Assembly: GCF_017357405.1 (NCBI RefSeq)
Contig: NZ_CP071598.1
Coordinates: forward strand, 1-64,000
DNA: 64,000 bases
Direction of reading: 5' to 3'
Source of the DNA: Halomontanus rarus
Lineage (GTDB): Archaea; Halobacteriota; Halobacteria; Halobacteriales; Natrialbaceae
Both the position numbers and the translations under genes were made by a program. The stretch's first letter is position 1; each line of letters begins with the position of its first letter. The notes under the pieces were generated by a model, which saw only the letters and a list, made by a program, of their open reading frames with translations, searched no databases and was not told the DNA's origin. Below are positions 36,168 through 43,698 of the stretch, piece by piece.

Positions 36168-39100
36168 TCACTCGAGTTCGAGGCGAACGGCGTGCGACCC
36201 CGCCGCGAGCCCGAGAACGACGTGCCCGTCCTCGCGCGTCACCGACCGAACCGCTGCGGGCCGGTCGTCGGTGTCGGTTCCGTCCGTCGGGACGCGGCGG
36301 CCGTCGACGGAGACCGAGACCGAGACCGAGTCGGACCCCGAACCAGAATCGGACTCGGAGTCGGAATCGACACCGTCTCCGTCCCCCGCGAAGCCGTCCC
36401 CGTCGACCGGCAGCCGGAGGCGACCGCGCAGGTTCCAGGGAACGTCGACCCGCAGGTCGTACCCGTCCGCCGTCGCGGACCGCTCCCAGCGCGACCCGAC
36501 CTCGCCGTAGGGCGTCTCGAGCGATCCCGAAACCCACTCGAGGTCGGCGACGAACGTCGGTTCGATCTCGATCGCGCGCTCTTCGGGCAGCGTCTTCGAG
36601 ACCTCGAGTCCGGCCAGCGAGTCGAAGAACCACTCGGAAACGTAGGTGAACGGCGAGTGGTTCAGCGAGTTCATCCGGGAGCCGATGTGTTCGTCGCTGT
36701 CGCTATCCCAGCGTTCCCACACCGTGGTCGCTCCTTGCCGGAGCATGTACACCCAGCCGGGGAACTCGGGCTGGCTGGCGACGCGATAGGCGAGGTCGGC
36801 GTAGCCGTACTCGGTGAGCGCGCCCAACAGCGCTCGCGTGCCGAGAAAGCCAGTTCGGAGCTGTCCGTCGGCCGCTCGCACCCGCTCGGCGAGCGTGGCG
36901 GCGACCGCCTCCGCGCGGTCCTCGGGGACCATCCCGAAGAACAGCGGGACCGCACACGCCGCTTGCGTTCCAGGTCCGTACGCGGATTCCGCCTCGTCGA
37001 AGTAGCGTTCGTCGAACGCGGCGGCGATCGCAGCCGCCCGCTCGCGGTGGCGCTCCGCGTCGCGGTCGCAGCCGAGGACGGCGGCGATCTCGCCCAGGAG
37101 GTCCGTGACGCGATAGTAGTAGGCGTTCGTGAAGAGGTCGGTCGGCTCCCCGACCCGTCCGTCGGCGTTCTCGAGGGCCAGCCAGTCGCCGTAACACGTG
37201 TGTTCGTCGGGGAGGAGGTCGCCTGCGTCCTCCCGTTCGTTCTTCTCCCCAACTCCGGCTCCGCCCGCGGCGACGTCGTGGTAGTACTCGACGTACCGCG
37301 TCAGGTTCTCGTAGCGCTCGGCGAGCGCCCGCTCGTTCCCCGAAAAACAGTAGACGTGCCAGGGGACGGTGATCCTGGAGGCCGTCCACGACGGGCCGAT
37401 GTTCGCGGGCGTACTCCCGAAGGGGACCTTGCTGGGGAGGTAGCCGTGTCGCGACTGGGCGTCGTCGTGATCCCGCGACCACTTCTCGTGGACGTGAGCG
37501 GCGTCGAAGTTGTACAACAGCGCGCGGGCCGCGAGGTGTCCGTCGCCGGTGAACCCCTGGCGCTCGTCGCGCTGGGGACAGTCCGTCGGCACGCTGTGGA
37601 CGTTCGTCCGCAGCCCCCACCGGGCGTTGCGCTGGACCGCCGCGAGGTCGTCGTTCGAACAGGCGAACGAGCCGGCGTCGTCCATCGCCGTGTGGACGAC
37701 CTTCGAGCGGACGTCCGCCGCCTGCAGGTCGCCGGGGTAGCCCTCGAGTTGGGCGTACCGGTAGCCGTGGTAGGTGAAGCGCGGCTCGTACGTTTCCACC
37801 CCGTTCTCGCTGCCGCCGACGACGTACCGATCCGTCGCGTCGGCGGTTCGGAGGTCGACCGTCCGGAGCCCGCCGTTCTCGTCGAGGGCCTCCGCGTGCC
37901 TGACGGTGAGCTCGTCGCCACGGGTCCCACCTCGAACGGTCACCTCGAGCCAGCCAGTGTGGTTCTGTCCGAAGTCGAGGATGGGACCGTCCTCGTGTGC
38001 GAGGATCTCCACCGGTTCGAGGCTCTCCGCGACGGCGATCGGCCGTGTCTGCTGGGGGTACAGTGTCCCGTCGGGGCCGTCGACGACGGTGGCGGGCTCC
38101 CAGTCGTCGGCGTCGGCGTCGGTCCCGCTCGAACCGCGCTCGTCGCGTTCGCCGTTTCCACTCTGACCGCCGAACCCGGGTTCGGCCCACCCCTCGCGCT
38201 CGAGTCTGGCGTCGTAGCTCTCGCCGTCGTAGATGTCGTTCGCGACGATCGGGCTCGCCGTCGCTTCCCACGACTCGTCGGTTCCCAACTCGCGCGTCGT
38301 GCCGTCTTCGTACTCGACGGTGCCCGAAAGCAGCGCCCGCGGCGAGCCGTGGGCGTTCCACTGGCGGGCTGCCTTCCCGAACCAGCCCCGGCCGAGCCAG
38401 AGGCCGATCGCGTTTCGCCCCTCCTCGAGTCGGTCGCCGACCTCGTAGGTTCGATAGCAGACGCGCTCGTCGTAGTCGGTCCAGGCGGGATCGAGCGCGC
38501 CGTCGCCGATCCGCTCGCCGTCGACGTACAGGTCGCCGTATCCGAGGGCCGCGACGTGGAAGCGGGCGGCCGCGACCGGTTTCTCGAGGTCCACCTCGGT
38601 TCGTAACAGCGGCGACGTGCTCGCCATCACCGACGTGTACGCGCCGTCGGTGAGTCGCTCACGGCCCCACCCGTCCAGTTCCCGCTCGACGCTCGAGGAG
38701 GCCGTGACGGGGCGCTCGAGGGCGAGATCGGTGCCGTCACCGCCACGGACGGCGAGCGCCGCGAGCGCGAACGCGGCCCACGGTCGCTGTTCCTCGCGAA
38801 GCCGGTCGTCCTGCGGCTCGTACGCCGGGAGGGCCGTCGCGGTCACCCGGACGTAGCGGGCGCTCGCGGGATCGATATCGTGGGAAACCGGTTCGCGACC
38901 CGGGTTCTCGAGGTCGGCGTCGGTGCGGTCGACGAGTATTTGAGAATCGGCGAACGACGGGTCGTTCGACGCCTCGATCCGGTACCGTTCCGGGAACCCG
39001 AAGCCGACGGGCCCGTCGGCGACCGTCGAGTCGCGGTAGCTCTCTTCCGTGTCCAGCGCCGACAGCGTCCGTCCGTCCGGCGTCGTCGGGCCGCCGAAGG

Positions 39101-39614
39101 GCTCGGTCGGGTAGAGGTCGACCCGCTCGACGGTTCGCTCCTCCCCGAGGTCGACCTGAACCCACTCCGGGTTCGAGTCCGTCCGCGACGAACGCCACTG
39201 ACTCCGGTAGCCGTTCGAATCGCCGGGATCGGGCTGGTAGGCGATCCAACGGCCGTGAGAGAGATCGGCCGGCGCCGTCCCGAACGAGGCGGGGTCGGCG
39301 AACGCCGTGGACTCCCCGTCGTCGTTCCACACCCGGACCGTCCACCAGTACCGCGAGTCGGGGGCCAGCCGCGGCCCGTCGTAGGCGACGTTGACGGTCC
39401 GGGAGGAGTCGACCCGACCGGTGTCCCACAGCGGGGACCGCGACTCGAGGGCGTCGCGCGACCGCGCGACGACCAGGCGGTACGCCGACTGCCCGGACCC
39501 CCATTCGGGGTCCTCGAGTCGCCACGCGAACCGCGGTGGCTCCGCCCGCGGAAGGGCGGCAGGATTCGATCGATCGTTCACCCGGAGTGCCGTCGGCCGC
39601 ACGCGTGCTGTCAC
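36168..39614 (-). CDS. GH78 alpha-L-rhamnosidase with inserted discoidin-like module
   Basis: A 1148-residue GH78 enzyme that releases alpha-L-rhamnose. The N-terminal fibronectin-like part (RFAWRLEDPEWGSGQSAYRL) is followed by an extra F5/8 type C-like module (about 140-300, WVQVDLGEERTVERVDLYP) not usual in the family. The beta domains carry DGERIGDGALDPAWTDYD. The catalytic (alpha/alpha)6 barrel has the general acid in DCPQRDERQGFTGD and the base in TTVWERWDSDSDEH. Near the C-terminus a Ser/Asp/Gly low-complexity insert (about 1080-1105) is coded by short repeats. No signal peptide, so it works on imported oligomers. The start is GTG at 39614, giving TALRVNDRSNPA soon after, as in other GH78 proteins; no ATG fits. 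Confidence 0.92.
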   Translation of the reverse strand: MTARVRPTALRVNDRSNPAALPRAEPPRFAWRLEDPEWGSGQSAYRLVVARSRDALESRSPLWDTGRVDSSRTVNVAYDGPRLAPDSRYWWTVRVWNDDGESTAFADPASFGTAPADLSHGRWIAYQPDPGDSNGYRSQWRSSRTDSNPEWVQVDLGEERTVERVDLYPTEPFGGPTTPDGRTLSALDTEESYRDSTVADGPVGFGFPERYRIEASNDPSFADSQILVDRTDADLENPGREPVSHDIDPASARYVRVTATALPAYEPQDDRLREEQRPWAAFALAALAVRGGDGTDLALERPVTASSSVERELDGWGRERLTDGAYTSVMASTSPLLRTEVDLEKPVAAARFHVAALGYGDLYVDGERIGDGALDPAWTDYDERVCYRTYEVGDRLEEGRNAIGLWLGRGWFGKAARQWNAHGSPRALLSGTVEYEDGTTRELGTDESWEATASPIVANDIYDGESYDARLEREGWAEPGFGGQSGNGERDERGSSGTDADADDWEPATVVDGPDGTLYPQQTRPIAVAESLEPVEILAHEDGPILDFGQNHTGWLEVTVRGGTRGDELTVRHAEALDENGGLRTVDLRTADATDRYVVGGSENGVETYEPRFTYHGYRYAQLEGYPGDLQAADVRSKVVHTAMDDAGSFACSNDDLAAVQRNARWGLRTNVHSVPTDCPQRDERQGFTGDGHLAARALLYNFDAAHVHEKWSRDHDDAQSRHGYLPSKVPFGSTPANIGPSWTASRITVPWHVYCFSGNERALAERYENLTRYVEYYHDVAAGGAGVGEKNEREDAGDLLPDEHTCYGDWLALENADGRVGEPTDLFTNAYYYRVTDLLGEIAAVLGCDRDAERHRERAAAIAAAFDERYFDEAESAYGPGTQAACAVPLFFGMVPEDRAEAVAATLAERVRAADGQLRTGFLGTRALLGALTEYGYADLAYRVASQPEFPGWVYMLRQGATTVWERWDSDSDEHIGSRMNSLNHSPFTYVSEWFFDSLAGLEVSKTLPEERAIEIEPTFVADLEWVSGSLETPYGEVGSRWERSATADGYDLRVDVPWNLRGRLRLPVDGDGFAGDGDGVDSDSESDSGSGSDSVSVSVSVDGRRVPTDGTDTDDRPAAVRSVTREDGHVVLGLAAGSHAVRLELE
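36300..36384. repeat. GACTCG/GACCGAG-type repeat coding Ser/Asp stretch in GH78
   Basis: Imperfect hexamer copies (GAGTCG, GAGACC, GACTCG) code a Ser-Asp-Ser-Gly-Val low-complexity segment near the end of the rhamnosidase. It resembles the hexamer runs in the FGE gene and in the GH2 linker and probably arose by slippage. Confidence 0.6.
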
Positions 39615-39771
39615 CAGTTGTCACCTGTTGATCGACCGTGAGGGCGATCAGTCGGAAAGCTCTATCGGGCCGCGGCGGTCGACTCGACTCTCTTCGGCGT
39701 CGAACGCGGACCAGACCACCACGTCGACAGGACGGGAAACGGTTATGTGGCCGCGTTCCCGCTTGTCCCCT

Positions 39772-40854
39772 ATGACCGAGGACTCCCCGTCGTGTTGTTC
39801 GCCTTCGCGGAGCGACTCGGCGACCCGCTCGAGCTCGAACTCGAACCCGAACTCGAACTCGAACTCGAACTCGAGCTCGAGCGATGGATCACGTTCGGAG
39901 AACGCCTCGAACCCCTCGAGCGGGTCGAAGCCGGCTGCGGACGCCGAGCGGGAGACGTCCGGCGACAGCGAGACCGCGACCCCCGATACCAGCCGAATGC
40001 GCCGTCTCCCCGGCGGGAGCTTTCGAATGGGAACCGACTCCGACGTCGGTTTCGAGGACGACGGCGAGGGGCCGGCCCGTGAGGTGGTCGTCGAGCCGTT
40101 CGCCGTCGGAATCCACGCCGTGACGAACGCGGAGTTCTACGAATTCGTTCGGGAGACGGGCTACACGACCGACGCCGAACGCTACGGCTGGTCGTTCGTC
40201 TTCGAGGAGTTTCTGCCTCCCGAGGCCCGCGAGCACGTCGTCGGGAACGCCGGCGGCGCCGACTGGTGGGTCGGCGTCGAGGGCGCGACCTGGTTCCGCC
40301 CCGAAGGGCCCGGCTCGTCCGTCAAAGACCGACTCGACCACCCCGTCGTCCACGTCTCGTGGAACGACGCGAACGCCTACTGCGAGTGGGCGGGGACGCG
40401 CCTCCCCACCGAGGCCGAGTGGGAGTACGCCGCCCGCGGCGGCCGCGAGGGGACGCGCTTTCCCTGGGGCGACGACCTCGAGCCCGGCGGCGAGCACCGG
40501 TGTAACGTCTGGCAGGGGGAGTTTCCCGACCGCGACACCGGCGAGGACGGCTACCGGGGAACGGCTCCCGTCGACGCCTTCGAACCCAACGGGTACGGAC
40601 TCTACAATCCGGTCGGAAACGTCTGGGAGTGGTGTGCCGACGGGTTCGATCCGGCGTATCACGAGACGACGGCGGCGGTCGATCCGGTCGGTCCCGAAGA
40701 GGGCGACGCCCGCTCGATGCGCGGCGGCTCCTACCTCTGTCACGAGTCGTGGTGCAACCGCTATCGGCTGGCCGCTCGGAGCAAGAACACGCCCGATAGC
40801 TCGACGGGGAACATCGGATTTCGGTGCGTCGTCGACGTCGACGTCGACGGCTGA
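39772..40854 (+). CDS. formylglycine-generating enzyme (sulfatase-maturing)
   Basis: A 360-residue FGE/SUMF1-family enzyme that oxidises the active-site cysteine of sulfatases to formylglycine. The FGE domain (about 85-360) starts MRRLPGGSFRMGTDS and has NHPVVHVSWNDA-like DHPVVHVSWNDANAYC, RLPTEAEWEYAARGG and NVWEWCADGFDP. The catalytic copper-binding cysteine pair lies in GGSYLCHESWCNRYR, and the ending SKNTPDSSTGNIGFRC is nearly that of Streptomyces FGE. The first 80 residues are low-complexity Asn/Ser plus a CCSPSRS motif at residues 8-14, which equals the sulfatase target motif CxPSR. The ATG at 39772 is chosen. It is followed 90 bases later by the sulfatase it most likely activates. Confidence 0.9.
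   Translation: MTEDSPSCCSPSRSDSATRSSSNSNPNSNSNSNSSSSDGSRSENASNPSSGSKPAADAERETSGDSETATPDTSRMRRLPGGSFRMGTDSDVGFEDDGEGPAREVVVEPFAVGIHAVTNAEFYEFVRETGYTTDAERYGWSFVFEEFLPPEAREHVVGNAGGADWWVGVEGATWFRPEGPGSSVKDRLDHPVVHVSWNDANAYCEWAGTRLPTEAEWEYAARGGREGTRFPWGDDLEPGGEHRCNVWQGEFPDRDTGEDGYRGTAPVDAFEPNGYGLYNPVGNVWEWCADGFDPAYHETTAAVDPVGPEEGDARSMRGGSYLCHESWCNRYRLAARSKNTPDSSTGNIGFRCVVDVDVDG
39828..39884. repeat. (GAACTC)n hexanucleotide repeat inside FGE gene
   Basis: About nine copies of GAACTC/GAGCTC in the 5' part of the FGE gene code the Asn-Ser-rich spacer between the CCSPSR motif and the enzyme domain. Copy-number change in steps of six would keep the frame, so the linker length may vary between strains. 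Confidence 0.85.
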
Positions 40855-40914
40855 TCGGCGGTCGAGACGGCGCCGGGAACGGATCGCACCCGTCGACCGC
40901 CGCTATCCGATGTG

Positions 40915-40920
40915 TTTTAT
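40915..40920 (+). promoter_or_regulatory. TATA-like promoter element of sulfatase gene
   Basis: TTTTAT centred 27 bases before the ATG at 40945. The sulfatase can therefore be transcribed on its own, leaderless, as well as from the FGE promoter. Confidence 0.55.
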
Positions 40921-40944
40921 GGGTCCTCGCACACACCTCGAGCT

Positions 40945-42300
40945 ATGGATACGAGTCAGGATCGTCCGAACGTCCTGGTGTTCTTCACCGATCAGCAGCG
41001 CTGGGACACCGCCGGCTGTTACGGGAGCCCGATGGACCTCACGCCGACGCTCGACGCGATGGCCGAGCGGGGCACCCGCCTCGAGCAGTGCGTCTCCTCG
41101 AATCCCGTCTGCGGCCCCCAGCGGGCGTCCCTGCAGACGGGGCAGTACCCGACCGAGTGCGACCTCCACCACAACCTCATGAGCGGCGAGGCGGACTCGC
41201 CGATCGAGGACGCGACGACGCTCGCGGACGCCTTCAACGACGGAGGCTACCAGACCGGCTACGTCGGCAAGTGGCACCTCGCGAACACCCGCCTCGAGCC
41301 CGTCCCCGAGCGCCTGCGCGGGGGCTACGAGGACTACTGGGTCGCCGCCGACGCCCTGGAGCACACGTCCCACGCGTACGAGGGGACGCTCTACGACGGC
41401 GACTGCGAGCCGGTCGAGTTCGAGGACCGCTACAGGGTGGACTTCCTGACCGACTGCGCCGAACGGTTCCTCACCGAGGAGCGCGACGAGGACGACCCCT
41501 TCTTCCTCTTTCTCTCCCACCTCGAGCCCCACCACCAGAACGACCGCGACACCTACGACGCCCCCGACGGCTACGCCGAGGAGTACGCCAACCCGTGGGT
41601 GCCGCCCGACCTCGAGGGCCGGCCGGGCGACTGGTTCGAGGAACTGCCCGACTACTACGGCTGCTGTCGCCGCCTCGACGAGAACCTCGCTCGGATCCTC
41701 GAGACCCTCGAGGACGAGGGCATCGCCGACGAGACCATCGTCCTGTTCACCTCCGACCACGGCTGTCACTTCCGCACCCGAAACTGGGAGTACAAACGCT
41801 CCTGTCACGAGTCCTCGATCCGCGTCCCCGCCGTCTTCTGCGGCCCCGGCTTCGACGGCGGCGGCGTCGTCGAGGAGGTGACGAGCCTGCTCGACGTGCC
41901 GGCCACGCTGCTCGAGGCGGCCGGACTCGAGGTACCGGCGTCGTTTCAGGGCGAGAGCGTGCGGCCGCTCGCGGGCGAGCGGGACGAGGCGAACGAGTCG
42001 TGGACGGACGACGCGCTGGTCCAGGTCAGCGAGTCGGCCGTCGAGCGAACGCTCCGGACCGACCGCTGGACCTACTCCGTCTACGATCCCGACGGAGAGC
42101 CGATCGAGGATCCGGCCAGCGACGAGTACAGAGAGCGGTACCTCTACGACTTACGAGCCGACCCGCACCAGGAGGTGAACCTCGTCGGCCGCGACGACTA
42201 CCGCGACGTCGCCGACGAGTTGCGCGAGCGGCTTCGAGCACGGATCCTCGAGTACGAGGGTCGAGACGTCGATATTCGGGACGCCGAGTATCCGGCGTGA
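40945..42300 (+). CDS. type I sulfatase (formylglycine-dependent)
   Basis: A 451-residue S1-type sulfatase. It begins with RPNVLVFFTDQQRWDTAGCYG, whose Asp is a calcium ligand. The modification site is NPVCGPQRASLQTGQYP with C56; the core C-x-P-x-R is kept but the usual Ser is Gln. GYVGKWHL provides the Lys and His of the sulfate pocket, and LFTSDHGCHF gives the second metal-binding Asp-His. The C-terminal subdomain (about 340-451) includes YDLRADPHQEVNLVG. No signal peptide, so it should be cytoplasmic, where FGE also acts. It probably removes sulfate from an imported sugar oligomer; the sugar and position cannot be read. Its neighbours GH78 and beta-glucuronidase suggest a sulfated rhamnose/uronate substrate. 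Confidence 0.9.
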   Translation: MDTSQDRPNVLVFFTDQQRWDTAGCYGSPMDLTPTLDAMAERGTRLEQCVSSNPVCGPQRASLQTGQYPTECDLHHNLMSGEADSPIEDATTLADAFNDGGYQTGYVGKWHLANTRLEPVPERLRGGYEDYWVAADALEHTSHAYEGTLYDGDCEPVEFEDRYRVDFLTDCAERFLTEERDEDDPFFLFLSHLEPHHQNDRDTYDAPDGYAEEYANPWVPPDLEGRPGDWFEELPDYYGCCRRLDENLARILETLEDEGIADETIVLFTSDHGCHFRTRNWEYKRSCHESSIRVPAVFCGPGFDGGGVVEEVTSLLDVPATLLEAAGLEVPASFQGESVRPLAGERDEANESWTDDALVQVSESAVERTLRTDRWTYSVYDPDGEPIEDPASDEYRERYLYDLRADPHQEVNLVGRDDYRDVADELRERLRARILEYEGRDVDIRDAEYPA

Positions 42301-42459
42301 GGACGCGTCAGTATCGTACTTTACCGAGCCGGCCGTCGAACTAGCGTCGTCGGAGACCGCCGTTCCCCAGATCGGCCGCGCCGACGGAACCCCGCTCCCG
42401 ACATCGTTGTCCGGTCTTTCGCGAGCGAAGGCGCACCCGCGCCGGTGTCGGGGTCGGAG

Positions 42460-42864
42460 CTACGCCGACGCGTCGGAATCGTCGGTCGGCGGGAGTCCGT
42501 CGTCTTCGACCGGCGGCGCGCCGACGACGAGCCAGACGTGGTCGTGCTCGTCGTCGGTGTCGTTGAGAATCTGGCGCGGCGTCTCGGGCGGGACGCGGAT
42601 CGCGGTCCCCTCCTCGACGTCGCGCACTTCGTCACCGACGCGGAGTCGGCCGGGCCCCCGAACGACGTAGTAGAGTTCCTCCTGAACGTCCTGTCGGTGG
42701 AAGCTCATCTCGTCGCCCGGCGAGAGGTACCACACTTTCGGGCGCATCTCGGTACACCCGAGTTCCGAGACGAGGTCGACGTGCATCGTCCCCGAGACCG
42801 CCGACGGCTCGCGCTCGGCGTCGTCGACGACGACCGCCTCGTATTCGGCGTCCTCCGCGGTCAT
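42460..42864 (-). CDS. single-domain cupin protein
   Basis: A 134-residue cupin. The conserved barrel has LSPGDEMSFHRQDVQEELYYVV (motif 1; the last His/Glu set are metal ligands) and GTAIRVPPETPRQILND (motif 2, with Pro where His is common). Such small cupins serve as sugar isomerases, pectin-degradation proteins (KdgF type) or sensors. KdgF linearises unsaturated uronates, which would fit this locus, but the motif is too general to claim it. The start ATG at 42864 overlaps the stop of the DUF1961 gene (ATGA), so the two are translationally coupled. No signal peptide. Confidence 0.8.
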   Translation of the reverse strand: MTAEDAEYEAVVVDDAEREPSAVSGTMHVDLVSELGCTEMRPKVWYLSPGDEMSFHRQDVQEELYYVVRGPGRLRVGDEVRDVEEGTAIRVPPETPRQILNDTDDEHDHVWLVVGAPPVEDDGLPPTDDSDASA

Positions 42865-43559
42865 GCTCGCTCGTCGGTCTCGACGCGGTGGACCGTCAGG
42901 TCGGCGTACTCGCCGACGAACGGCGACATCTGTCGGAACCCGATCTTCCCGCCGCCCAGCGCCGGGCCCGTTGACTCGTCGTCGGTCCAGTGGAACACCT
43001 CGAGGTCGTCGACGTAGAACGCGACGTCGGGGCCGGACTTGACGACCGTGATCGGGTACGGCGGCTTCGCGTCGCGGACGTTCGGGATCGGATCGCCGCC
43101 CTCGGCGACGAGGTGGAAGCCGTGGCTCTTGCGGAGGTTGATCGTCTGGAACTCCCGCTCGTCCCACGGTTCCCCGTGGAAGTTCCGGCGGTAGTAGGAG
43201 GCGTGTAGCGCGTCGATGTCCCCGGAGTGGTACTCGGGGTAGTCGCCCGTTCGCTCGGCGAGACTCGAGTCGAGAACGTCCTCGCCGTCGCGGCCTTTCG
43301 CGGCGAAAAACAGCATGCACAGTCCCGGCTCGGCGACCGGCCAGAAGTCCCAGGAGATCGCGACGTCGTCGGGGAACTCCTCGGGACACCAGAAGACGAA
43401 GTGGGGGACGTCGACGTCGTCGGGGCCGTGCACGCTCTCGAGGCGCAGTCGTCCCCGCGGGAACGTCGTCGCGGCGTCGCCCTCGAGGACGAACTCCTCG
43501 ACGTCTGCCGGTTCTGCGAGCGGATTCTCGTACAACAGGTCGGTGGTCTGGTACTCCAT
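42861..43559 (-). CDS. DUF1961 family protein (YesU-like)
   Basis: A 232-residue protein with a concanavalin-like beta-sandwich as in B. subtilis YesU, a member of the rhamnogalacturonan cluster. Visible family features are the start MEYQTTDLLYENPL, VWCPEEFPDDVAISWDFWPV-like FVFWCPEEFPDDVAIS, GLCMLFFAAKGRDGED, INLRKSHGFHLVAEGGDP, VKSGPDVAFYVDDLEVFHW and KIGFRQMSPFVGEYADL. No catalytic role has been shown that I know of; the fold suggests a glycan lyase, hydrolase or binding protein. Cytoplasmic. It overlaps the cupin gene by four bases and has an AT-rich promoter (AATTATTTGT with the gene, about 43588-43598). Confidence 0.82.
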   Translation of the reverse strand: MEYQTTDLLYENPLAEPADVEEFVLEGDAATTFPRGRLRLESVHGPDDVDVPHFVFWCPEEFPDDVAISWDFWPVAEPGLCMLFFAAKGRDGEDVLDSSLAERTGDYPEYHSGDIDALHASYYRRNFHGEPWDEREFQTINLRKSHGFHLVAEGGDPIPNVRDAKPPYPITVVKSGPDVAFYVDDLEVFHWTDDESTGPALGGGKIGFRQMSPFVGEYADLTVHRVETDERA

Positions 43560-43698
43560 CGGACGCGATACGATTCTGCGTGGGCGTACAAATAATTCCG
43601 GATTCCGCGGTAGATCGTCTCCGGAACCGAACCGGTGGCCGTCGAATCGCGACGATCTCGAGCCCCGTCGAGTCCGAACGAATCGGTCGGTCCGGAGT

